Assembly (NCBI GenBank): GCA_963682025.1
Contig: OY821517.1
Location: 95,539,946-95,603,945, forward strand
Reading direction: 5' to 3'
Length of the DNA stretch: 64,000 nt
Source: Cordilura impudica
Lineage: Eukaryota > Arthropoda > Insecta > Diptera > Scathophagidae
Each line of letters begins with the position of its first letter. Position 1 is the first letter of the stretch. Below the pieces are notes generated by a model, which made no database searches, was not told the origin of the DNA, and was given only the letters and a program-made list of their open reading frames with translations. This document shows positions 53,579 through 62,792 of this stretch, piece after piece. A program made the position numbers and the translations under genes.

Positions 53579-53936
53579 AGTTATAAAAACTCTTTAATTT
53601 TTCATAATAAAAAATAAAACCAAGACTTTTTTTTTATAACTAATTTAATTTATTTTAATTTAATTTATTTTACAGAACTGTTCTTGTTCTGTTCTCTTTT
53701 TAAGTCAGAATTGAATTGAATGAATATTTTTACAAACAGGTTTTTTTATTTCTAAAATTAAGCAAGAGTCATCAAAAAGTTTTATTATTCTTTTAACTTC
53801 ATTCTACTTACTGCAGACATAGTGTCAGCAGAAAATATAAAAATTGAAACACAATATTTATTGTGACAACGGTAGCGTACCGGACGTTGCAAAAAAATAA
53901 ATAAAAAAAATGTTGACAACTTTTGTGTCGTTAACT
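53579..53936 (-). repeat. Family E LTR, right (5' LTR of unit 2), 358 bp
   Basis: Same sequence as the other two E LTRs. Left neighbour CGGGCGCC is the remaining half of the PBS; right neighbour is TATA (53937-53940), the target duplication. Confidence 0.95.
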
Positions 53937-54685
53937 TATATATCCGAATATAACGTGATTTTATTGTCTAAAAATTTTTACGTAAATTGAACTTTGTAAA
54001 CTGCATTGTTGTTCGAACTGAATTTGGTGATTTTTTCAGCTACTGAAGAAGGGGACAGGTTGTATTTTTTTAGCTCTGCGGTGATGTCCTCAGTTTTTAT
54101 GCGGGGTAAACCGTGTAAAAAAGTGGTGTATAACCTATTATCTTTGGAGCCATAAGAGTGAAACTCCAACTTACTCTCTTTAAGAATTTGCTTGTAGCAT
54201 TCGTACATTTCTTTACTTGGAGCAAAAATTTTAGTACCAATTGAAGTACGTTTGAAAATACAATCTTTACCAAGTAGTTTTTGTATTTCTGTAAATGAGG
54301 CGTTAGCTTTAACAACAATAGGTGGAGGTTTGTGTTGTTTAACCTCGTTAATATTTGATACAGGAGTTACGTCCATATCATTAAGGCCAGCAAGCAGGCT
54401 AAATCTGTTGCTTGAAGTTGACGCGATGTTCGGGTTAAAACCCGGAGGAAGTTTTGTCATCTTGTTGGCAAGGAGCTTTCTTTTTGATGAAGATTTGGCC
54501 CCTCGGGCCATCGCTAGATTTTTTATTCCTGTTTTAAGCTGAATTGACTACCACGTGAGTTTAAATGAGTTCAAGAATAGGCAATTGCGAAAACAAAAAT
54601 ATACACTTGTTAATTTTAAATAGTTGTACTCTAAGCGCGTTAATTATTTACACGAACGTTCGTAAAGAGAATTAGATTCGAACTC
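53937..54685 (-). mobile_element. LINE A copy 2, 5' part with internal deletion
   Basis: Continues the LINE of 28032-31056. From 53941 it carries ~40 bp of ORF2 (matching 63525-63556 of the other strand copy), then jumps at about 53978 into ORF1, so roughly 1.35 kb between ORF1 and ORF2 are gone. ORF1 (from ATG at 54511) and the 5' UTR follow, ending at about 54685 where similarity to 61455 stops. Confidence 0.9.
53978..54511 (-). pseudogene. LINE A copy 2 ORF1, truncated
   Basis: First 177 residues of ORF1 open (MARGAKSSSKRKLLA start), lost before the zinc knuckles because of the deletion junction. Shares about 85-90 percent of residues with the intact ORF1 at 61629 by eye. Confidence 0.88.
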
Positions 54686-55227
54686 TTCGTTTGCGTGATA
54701 ATTCGTCATAATTTGTACAAATTATCACAAAATTTACTGGATCCTGTTCGTTTGCTACAAAAACCCAGTAAAAGAGAACAAATGAAAACTTGCTAGTTTA
54801 CTGAATATTTTTTTTTTTGCCAGTAAGAATTAGCAAGCAAGAAAAAACATATGTATGTACATATGTTTGAAAAACATATGATTGAGTTTTGTGGTAAATA
54901 AAGCAAAAATACTACAATTCTATTTTTGCGCAAAAACTTTAAATAATAATTCTGAGCAAATTAACGATAGAAGTAAATATTCACATAACCAGGTTTCATT
55001 AATTTTAATCTTTTAAAACTTGCTCCTGTCAAAAAATATATGTATGTGTATCTGCCAATTTCTTTCATAATAAATGTTTATTTTCAAAAGCAATAGGTAA
55101 TGATATTAGTTTCAATGAATATTCTAATTCTAATTAAGGTGAATTTCTTTTTTTTAATTTAGAGTTTAACTTCTTCACTTTCAAATGTGTTTACAAACAG
55201 CTGTTTCTATGAGCTTGCAAATTCTTA
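54686..55227. other. AT-rich stretch without recognisable features
   Basis: No gene or named repeat seen. TTCGTTTGC occurs near both 54687 and 54747, a minor short repeat. Confidence 0.5.
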
Positions 55228-55409
55228 TGCTAGCTACACACGAGGCAACCGGTTGAAGCAATGGTTGTAGCAACAATGATATACACGTACACCAACGAAA
55301 AATATCAAAACTTTTTGATATTTCTGGCTAATTGAGGCAACCGTTGCTACGTGTGTATCATTGTTGCTACAACCATTGCTTCAACCGGTTGCCTCGTGTG
55401 TAGGCAGCA
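55228..55409. mobile_element. Harbinger-like MITE hairpin, 182 bp (copy 2)
   Basis: Same family as 16602-16765; ends TGCTAGCTACACACGAGGCA and near complement, TTA on both sides (55225-55227 and 55410-55412). Arms contain GGCAACCGGTTGAAGCAATG. Confidence 0.8.
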
Positions 55410-55905
55410 TTACAAATTGCAGTTCGTTTACTATTTTGGATATTTATGTTTTTGAGAACTAATTTTTCTTACTCTCTGATATTTCGGTTTTTACTGGGAA
55501 AGTAAACGAACAGAGCTACCAATGAAAACAGAAATGTAGGAAAGTTTGTTTTATTGTTTAAAATTTGAGAATATGAAATTTCATTTTATACATACATACT
55601 TATTTTACAATAAGTTTGAATTTCCCTACAGAAATATTTCCAGCACTTTGTAGTTAAAATGTAGTGTAAGAGAAACTGATTTTCTTTTTGTATTACCCGA
55701 ACGCTTTAGTAGTAAAAATCCTAAAAGTGGTAAAAAATTAAATTGCAACAGGTAAGCGAACAAATGAAAACTGAATGCGTAAATCACTATAAATTAAAAA
55801 TTTCCCTACTTTAAAAATCGTAAAAAACACCCTTGATATTTTATAAACGGGTTTTTTTTTAAACAAAATCTTATCCTCAGCCTTTCCGTAATGTGAAATG
55901 TAAAT

Positions 55906-56680
55906 AAAACAAGAAAATTATAGTCGGTCTAGACCGACTATACGATACCCTATACCATGCGTTTAGAAACTCTATCTCTTAGGCCCAACTAACTGGACAT
56001 AGAAAATAAGCAAAAACCAAATTTGAGTGGGATTTTTTTTTAATTTTTTTGGCTGCAGATATGAAAAAGTTCATATCGGATTATATATCTATATGGGGAC
56101 TAGGTCCAAAAATGGACCGATCCTGATCATGTTTGGTAAAGTCTCTTTTATTTTGCAAAAATATATACAAACAAAATTTGAGAAGAATCAGTGCAATATT
56201 TTTGTTTTTAATAGATTTAAGTGAAGATCGGGAAGCAGCTCTATATGGGGCCAAAGAGATCATTTTTGGACTACTCATTAATGGATGTAATGAACGCATA
56301 CAAACCCAATTTGAGTAAGATCTATATGACAATTTGGATCTTATGGCAATATATGTCGATTTCATAGGGGTAATTTGTATGGGGGCTAGGTCTGAACATG
56401 GACCGATTCTCACCAATTTCAATAGCGTTCATCCCATGGCCGATAAAAGCTTACATACCAAATTTCATCAAAATATATTCATATTTGCGACCTGCAGTTT
56501 GATTACAAGGTTTACATGGACACACAGACGGACGGACGGACGGACATTGTTAAATCAACTCAGAAAGTGATTCTGATTCGATCGGTATAATTAAAGATGG
56601 GTCTAGGTCAAATATTTTTGGTTGTTACAAACAGCAGCACAAAGTCATTATACCCAAACCACATAGTGGTATAGGGTATA
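55906..56680. mobile_element. INE-1/mini-me-like repeat, copy 2
   Basis: Near-identical to 26264-27050, with a shorter (GGAC)n tract (about 56526-56546). The opening palindrome is at 55920-55941. Same orientation as copy 1. Confidence 0.65.
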
Positions 56681-56759
56681 AAAATTCAAACAAGTGGTAA
56701 AAAAAAAATTAATTGGAACAAAAATAACTAAATTTATGCAAAATAAAAGTTCTTATTAG

Positions 56760-57930
56760 GTTATTCCTAGCAAGAAGAAGGGTGATATTATGGCTTGAAA
56801 TTTGAAGAAGACCAAATAAACCAGCGGGCTCCCCTTTTTCTTATCGACCGATTAGCTTAGTTTAATTTATTAATTTCGCTGAATAAAAAAAGTAGAAAAT
56901 AAGTTATGGATTATCAACAGGAATGGTGCTTTTAGACAAAGCTGCTTTTGACTGGGTGTGGCATTATTACTTATTTTTAAACTGAATGAATTTAACTTTC
57001 CATTGGAGAACATAAAAATTATACAAAGGTCTCTCTACAACACATCATTTAGGCACAACTAAATCAATCAACATTACCGCGGGTTGTCCCCAAAATTCAC
57101 CTATTTTGTACAATATCTTCACTGCCGATGTTTCCACTTTTAATAATTTTATTACATCTATTTTTGTCGATGATACTTCGAAATTCAGTTCCGATGTGTA
57201 TGTTGCAAATATATCAAATCTACAATCAGCACTCTGCATTCTACAACAGTGGAACATATTAATTAATCCATAATAAAATCGGGCCTAATATTTCACAAAG
57301 AAACGTAAGCAATGTGTTATCCCTGGGAACAAAATATATATATACTTGGCACTAAATAAACTTTAAAACTAATGACAACATAGCCTACCTGGTAGATAAA
57401 ATCAACAAAATCACAATGTAGCCGCTACTAAACATCAATTCTGAGCTAAATATTGAAAATAAAAAACTTATAATAAAGGCAATATTTCTTCTCGTCATGT
57501 TCTCCTGTGCCTAAAAAATGTTATTTAAGCAAACTTTAAGTAGTTTAAGTTCATGAAAATGATACCGTGGCACTATTCTATCCGTCACTTGCACTCAGTT
57601 GCTAACTTTAAACTCGTTCATAATAAATTTCACGAGTTTTCTACAAACCTCTATGGAAGATGTGAATTCTCACAATACAATCATATGTATGAACTGATCT
57701 CAGCATAATTTTAACAACGTCATCCTATCTATACTCCTTATAACTCTGCTGGATATAGGTTTATGTTTACTTTTCCCTCCCTTAATTATAATAGAACTAA
57801 AAATGTACATATATAAATACTAGTTAAATTAATCACTAAGCAGAAAAGGAACGTAGTTCCTAAACTCTTAACTGCAATAAGTCAAATGTAAATATATATA
57901 GCACAATAAGGAAATAAATAAAAAAAAGTT
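56760..57930 (+). pseudogene. Degenerate LINE C reverse transcriptase
   Basis: Plus-strand fragments in several frames read as Jockey/I-type RT: SYRPISLV near 56840, LLDKAAFDWVWH near 56930, AGCPQNSPILYNIFTADV near 57085 and IFVDDTSKF near 57155. A C-terminal RHLHSVANFKLVHNKFHEF stretch follows near 57580. The element probably ends at the A-rich run near 57925. PQGS has become PQNS and the active site YADD has become FVDD. Dead. Confidence 0.75.
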
Positions 57931-58015
57931 CTTATATTGAAACAACTACAACTACGTCAAGCTACAGCGAACAAATTTGAAGTCTTCAGAATCCTTTTTG
58001 AAATTATAACAAAAC

Positions 58016-58021
58016 TTTATT
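58016..58021 (-). terminator. AATAAA poly(A) signal candidate for CHOp24
   Basis: The minus strand reads AATAAA about 177 bp after the stop codon. The motif is common in AT-rich DNA. Confidence 0.3.
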
Positions 58022-58197
58022 TTTTTTAAATAAGTTTACTAAATGAGAAAAAACATAAAATAAACATACAGTCTGACAAATAACTTGGATGTTTTTTGTT
58101 GTTATTGTTGTGATTCGAATATGAAAGGAGAAAATGGCTATGGACTTGCGTATAAACTTAACATGATGACTGCTCCCCAGATAGCAACACTTTCTTT

Positions 58198-60383
58198 CTA
58201 CACAACACGTTTCACTTCAAAGAAACGCTTCAAGTAATACACTTGACCAATGGTCATTAAGACTAAAACTAAAGCTTCAAATGTTGACCATAAAACAACG
58301 CGGGAATTGGTACTCTCGTTAACAGAACGATGGATTTTGTCACGGACCTATAAAGAAAGACAAAAAAAAATTAAATTTAGTTTGTTTGTAATGAGTTATT
58401 TTAGTAAATTTTTATTAAATCGCTTATTTGTTTGATTGTTTATATGTTCGGTAAAAATTTTGTAATCGATTTTAAACTAACTTCTCATTCATTATGTTTT
58501 AAAAATGACTTGTCCCTATTTAGCAATCTTTATGTTTGTAGAAATTTCCATATTTAGGTAAAAATATGAAAATAATTTGGAAAAATTTTAACTGTCATTT
58601 TCACAAATGTGAAAAAGCTTTAATCTTAAATGCATAATGTAAACTGCACCATTTCCAATTGTATTTCAGAAAAAAAAAACATTTGATTTTCAGAAATGGT
58701 CAAATGTATTTCTGAAATTATCAAAAGTATTTCAGAAAATATTTAATGTATTTCAGAAAGTATCAAATGTATTTAAGATATTACTCTTCGGAAAATATCA
58801 ATTGAATTTTGTAAAAATAGTCGGAACGCTACAGAAATATAATTTTTAAGAATTGCACCGCACTTGTAATATATGTGTTTCTTCGAAATCAGGCCATAAA
58901 TTCATTCCCGATTCATGTCGAGGATTTTATATTGCAGCTGATTAAAAATGAAGTCCTCTTCTTATTCTTACCATGAAGTGTCCACCCCTGTTAGTTTATT
59001 TTTCAGTGGATAAAAAGTACGTGACGCGGCATTGCTTGTTGATTCTGTAATTGATTGATTTTTTGTTGAAATTCAATTGATTTTTTATGAAATATGTACA
59101 TTTGATATTTTCTGTAAAACAATTGATATTTTCCGAATACATTTGACAATTTCTGTAATTTAATTGATATTGTCTGAAATTAAATTAATATTTTTTGAAA
59201 TACATTTAATAATTTCTGAATTACATTTAATACTTTCTAAGATAGGCATATTTAATAATTTCTAAAAATCAATTGATATTTTCTGAAATACATTTGATAA
59301 TTTCTGAAAATCAATTGATCATCTCAATTGATTTTTTCTGAAATTCAATTGATACTTTCTGAAAATCAATTGATGTTTTCTGAAATATAACTGATACTTT
59401 CTGAAATACATTTAACAATTTCTTAAAATCAATTGATATTTTCTGAAATACATTTGATAGTTTCTGAAAGCCAATTGATGTTCTCTGAAATACAATTGAT
59501 ACTTTCTGAAATACATTTAATAATTTCTTAAAATCAATAATTTATGTTTTCTGAAATACAATTGGAAATGGTTAGTCTAGACAATTATTACGATCCTGCT
59601 AGCAATCTTGTATTTGCTTCATCTTTTCTTGATTTCTTTTTTACAAAAAGTGAAAACTTCAATTTATGTTTTTGAAATGTTTTAACTGAAATTCCCACAA
59701 TCTTAATACATTTAAGATTTAAATAAGGCATGTTTTAATAATAAAAATGAAAAAATATGGAACAAATTAGACATTTGTTAAGACTTAAGAAAGAAAAAAC
59801 AAGTAATCATAATTAATATAAAAAGACTTAATTTTACTCACATGCATATATTCCTGTTCATGTTTAACACTTGTTAAAGTACCAGACAATTCTCGAATCA
59901 TATCTTCCAATTTGGTGTGGCCAATATCTTCCTCACCAGGTGCCCCAGCAGGACGATGTGGAGACTCACCGACATCAATGGAGAACATCACCAATTTCGG
60001 GGTCATGCTGCTTTGTTGATTATCAAAACAAACTGTATATACACCAGTAGTGACGGCAGCAAATGTCAATCGACTGGACGACTCTTTTTCACTTTGATGC
60101 ATAATGCCTTGATCGGGACCAGTAACTTTAATGTCAATATCTAAAAATCCTCCCTCGATTACTTCAAATGTTACACCTGAAATACAAAAATGTTTTCATT
60201 AATAGATCTTAGATCTTCAATTTAAAACTAACTAAATTTAGTTCCAGCATCGATTTTCTCGAAAAAGCATTCTTCATTATGGGCATCTACATTCACGATA
60301 AATGCTTGTGTCGTTTGCAGCAATTGCACTAGTGCTAGTGTTAATATCGTTACCACAGCATTCGTTTTCGTTTTCGGTCTCAT
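58198..60383 (-). CDS. CHOp24: p24 family cargo receptor (TMED2/CHOp24); exons 60383-60233, 60176-59842, 58347-58198
   Basis: Type I membrane protein of ER-Golgi COPI/COPII vesicles, 211 aa, the delta/beta-type p24 related to human TMED2. Signal peptide residues 1-27, then [16 protein letters not shown]. The GOLD domain has C39 and C100 as the expected disulfide pair, GGFLDIDI and [14 protein letters not shown] coiled-coil follows ([22 protein letters not shown]), then a transmembrane segment at about 179-201. The tail ends [10 protein letters not shown] with the FF export signal. Splice sites: TTTA|GTTAGT to TTTCAG|GTGTA (56-bp intron, phase 1) and GCAT|GTGAGT to TTATAG|GTCCG (1494-bp intron, phase 0). 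The three exons give one uninterrupted frame matching the family length, so the model is firm. Subfamily assignment is by the [12 protein letters not shown] start and the tail. Confidence 0.95.
58660..58830. repeat. Minisatellite, inverted block, in CHOp24 intron 2
   Basis: About five copies of a ~22-bp unit (TATTTCAGAAA…TCAAATG) in the orientation opposite to the longer block at 59050-59560. Confidence 0.75.
59050..59560. repeat. Minisatellite array in CHOp24 intron 2
   Basis: About twenty degenerate copies of a ~22-bp unit such as TTTCTGAAATACATTTGATA alternating with TTTCTGAAAATCAATTGATA. Units differ by scattered substitutions, and neighbouring units alternate two types. Confidence 0.85.
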
Positions 60384-61009
60384 TTTTACTTATTCAATTT
60401 TGTATATTATTTAGATAAATAAGTTATTAATAAATTTGATGAGATTAAAATATCTTAACTAAATTTTTTTTCCGACAGCCACGTATTTTGTCACTTAGAA
60501 ATGCCACACAAAACAATGTTGCCAGATTTATTTAGTTTTACAACAACAATTGTCAAATAACTACAAGTTTACCAGATTTATAAAAGGTATTATCATTAGT
60601 TTCAAATGATGTGATGCCCTATTGAAGTACAAATATTAAACGTTTAATCGCCAATTTTCAATACTCTCTCTTTCTGATGAATGTTTTAGAGTGGTTATCC
60701 ACTACATCCGTTTTTGCTGCCATCTTGCATCTATCCGTTTTTTTCTGAATTCGATTTCAGCCGCAGCCTAAAGTAATCTATGATTTCAGTCTTGCAAATT
60801 GAAGTAAAATAAACAAGTAATCAGTCGCTGTCAGGCAATTGCCAAGTAAAGGTCGTTCTACTCTTGCGGTCGTTTTAATAAAATATTATCGATAATTCAA
60901 AAATAAATAAATAAACACGTGAACTAACCCCTTTTTAATATTTCTATTACTTTAATTTCTTTTTTGTAAAGTAACAAATTAATTAAGAAAACTTGAGACA
61001 ATTTACTAT
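60384..61009. other. CHOp24 upstream region
   Basis: No gene. A TATCGATA (DRE) motif lies at 60887-60894, about 500 bp from the CHOp24 ATG; distance makes its relevance doubtful. Confidence 0.4.
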
Positions 61010-61340
61010 GAACTACCGGGACTTGGATCCTTCAATCGACAAAACACCAAATCCAAAAGTAAACGTTTCCGACATGAAGATTTTGCATCACTCCCATGTT
61101 TAGTACAATCGGAAGAACATATACCATGCTTTTTAGTAGCAACTGCTGTTCAAGACAAGAGATCAACTAAAACTTATAATGTCTTCCAAATTGAAAAAGG
61201 ACTCAAACACATATGCACAGATTATCTGAAGGCGAGTGAAATGAAAACCGCCGACCTCATGATTAAAACACCAAATCTAAAATCTGCATAAAAATTTTTA
61301 AATGCTAAACACATTGATATCGTTCAGAATAAAAAGAGCG
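61010..61340 (+). pseudogene. LINE ORF1-like fragment
   Basis: A short plus-strand frame reads CFLVATAVQDKRSTKTYNVF then QIEKGLKHICTDYLKASEMK and TADLMIKTP (about 61120-61288), with a frameshift and then KFLNAKHIDIVQ. The pattern fits the RNA-binding part of I/Jockey-type LINE ORF1 proteins. No RT follows; a T-run and LINE A copy 4 come next. Confidence 0.55.
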
Positions 61341-61628
61341 ATTAGAAAGTAATTATTCTTTTTTGATGTTCTCACTTTAAAAAATTTATGGTTTTTTGCA
61401 CTTTTTTTTTTTTTTTTTTTTTCAGGAAAATGTCAATTCTTTCTAGAAGATTTGGAGTTCGAATCTAATTCTCTTTACGAACGGTCGTGTAAATAATTAA
61501 AGCGCTTAGAGTACAACTATTTAAAATTAACAAGTGTATATTTTTGTTTTCGCAATTGCCTATTCTTGATCTCATTTGAACTCACGTGGTAGTCAATTCA
61601 GCTTAAAACAGGAATAAAAAATCTAGCG

Positions 61629-62792
61629 ATGGCCCGAGGGGCCAAATCTTCATCAAAAAGAAAGCTTCTTGCCAACAAGAAGATGACTAAACTTCCTCCG
61701 GGGTTTAACCCGAATATCGCGTCAACTTCAAGCAACAGATTTAGCCTGCTTGCTGGCCTCAATGATATGGACGTAACTCCTGCATCAAATATTAGTGATA
61801 TTAAACAACGCAAACCTCCACCTATAGTTGTAGAAGCCAACGCCTCATTTGCAGAAATACGAAAACTACTAGGTAAAGATTGTATTTTCAAACGTACTTC
61901 AATTGGTACCAAAATTTTTGCTCCAACTAAAGAATTGTACGAATGCTATAAGCAAATTCTTAAAGAGAGTAAAATGGAGTTTCATTCATATGGCTCCAAA
62001 GATAATAAGTTATACACAACCTTTCTACACGGTTTACCCCGCATAAACTCTGAGGACATCACCGAAGAGTTAAAAAACTACAACCTATCGCCTTCTTCGG
62101 TGGCTGAAATAGTCACCAAATTCAGTTCGAACAACAATGCTGTTTACAAAGTTCAATTTGTTCGTAAAAATTTTAACCCTACTGCCTTAAAAAATGTAAG
62201 GACAATTTCAAATATAATAATTTCTTGGAAAAAATACAAATCTAGATCCAGAAATAAACCAACTCAGTGCTGGAACTGCTTAATGTATGGTCATGGCGGA
62301 GAACATTGTCATCGTAGTGCTGCGTGTATGATATGTGCAGAACAACATCATACAAGTGTGTGTCCGTTTAACACAAATGAAAAAAGACCAGCTGTTTTTA
62401 CATGCTTTAATTGTAAAAAACATGGAAAAGAGAGAACTGATCACTCTGCAAACGACATCAACTGTCCGCTACGTTCTCTCTATTTGGAAACTAGAACAAG
62501 AGTAACTTCCAAAAATCATAACAACAGCAGGCAACAACAAAATATTTCATTTCAATCAAAGGTTGATTTCCCAAATTTAAGTAACAACAACACAAATTGT
62601 AACAATAACATCAATAATAACAGCAAAGCTACATATGCTAACCAGCTGAAAACAAACAACGATTTATTTAGCATTGATGAGCTTTTTGATATTTTCACTA
62701 CAGCTATGGATGATTTGCATAGGTGCACTTCAAAAGTACAACAAATCAAAGTTGTAATGTCAATGGTAAAATACGCACATGGATTATACTAA
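61629..62792 (+). CDS. LINE A copy 4 ORF1, 387 aa, intact
   Basis: RNA-binding protein of a Jockey-type LINE. Basic N-terminus (MARGAKSSSKRKLLANKK), a central globular part that in such proteins holds the RNA-recognition fold, then three zinc knuckles: C214-C217-H222-C227, C233-C236-H240/H241-C245 and one starting C259-C262 and closing at C279. The C-terminal part is Asn-rich (poly-NN runs) and ends AHGLY. The stop overlaps the ATG of ORF2 by 14 bases, so ORF2 may be reached by re-initiation. Confidence 0.95.
   Translation: MARGAKSSSKRKLLANKKMTKLPPGFNPNIASTSSNRFSLLAGLNDMDVTPASNISDIKQRKPPPIVVEANASFAEIRKLLGKDCIFKRTSIGTKIFAPTKELYECYKQILKESKMEFHSYGSKDNKLYTTFLHGLPRINSEDITEELKNYNLSPSSVAEIVTKFSSNNNAVYKVQFVRKNFNPTALKNVRTISNIIISWKKYKSRSRNKPTQCWNCLMYGHGGEHCHRSAACMICAEQHHTSVCPFNTNEKRPAVFTCFNCKKHGKERTDHSANDINCPLRSLYLETRTRVTSKNHNNSRQQQNISFQSKVDFPNLSNNNTNCNNNINNNSKATYANQLKTNNDLFSIDELFDIFTTAMDDLHRCTSKVQQIKVVMSMVKYAHGLY

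Larger units (their letters stand above)
38569..53936 (-). mobile_element. Errantivirus family E, unit 2 (genes intact, PBS split by element F)
   Basis: Second E unit: 5' LTR 53579-53936, then PBS interrupted by element F (46117-53570), leader (45066-46116), gag, pol, env, PPT and the shared middle LTR. gag, pol and env are all open. Unit 1 and unit 2 proteins differ at only around ten positions that I noticed. TATA at 53937-53940 pairs with TATA at 31053-31056. Confidence 0.94.

Noticed and set aside
28032..54685. Target duplication of LINE A copy 2
   Set aside because: I compared the flanks at 28031 and 54686 and found no convincing direct repeat; the 5' end may be further out or rearranged.
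59050..59560. CRISPR-like array
   Set aside because: No unique spacers between repeats; it is a degenerate minisatellite in a eukaryotic intron.
60887..60894. TATCGATA as CHOp24 promoter
   Set aside because: About 500 bp from the ATG with no other supporting signal; kept only as a note.
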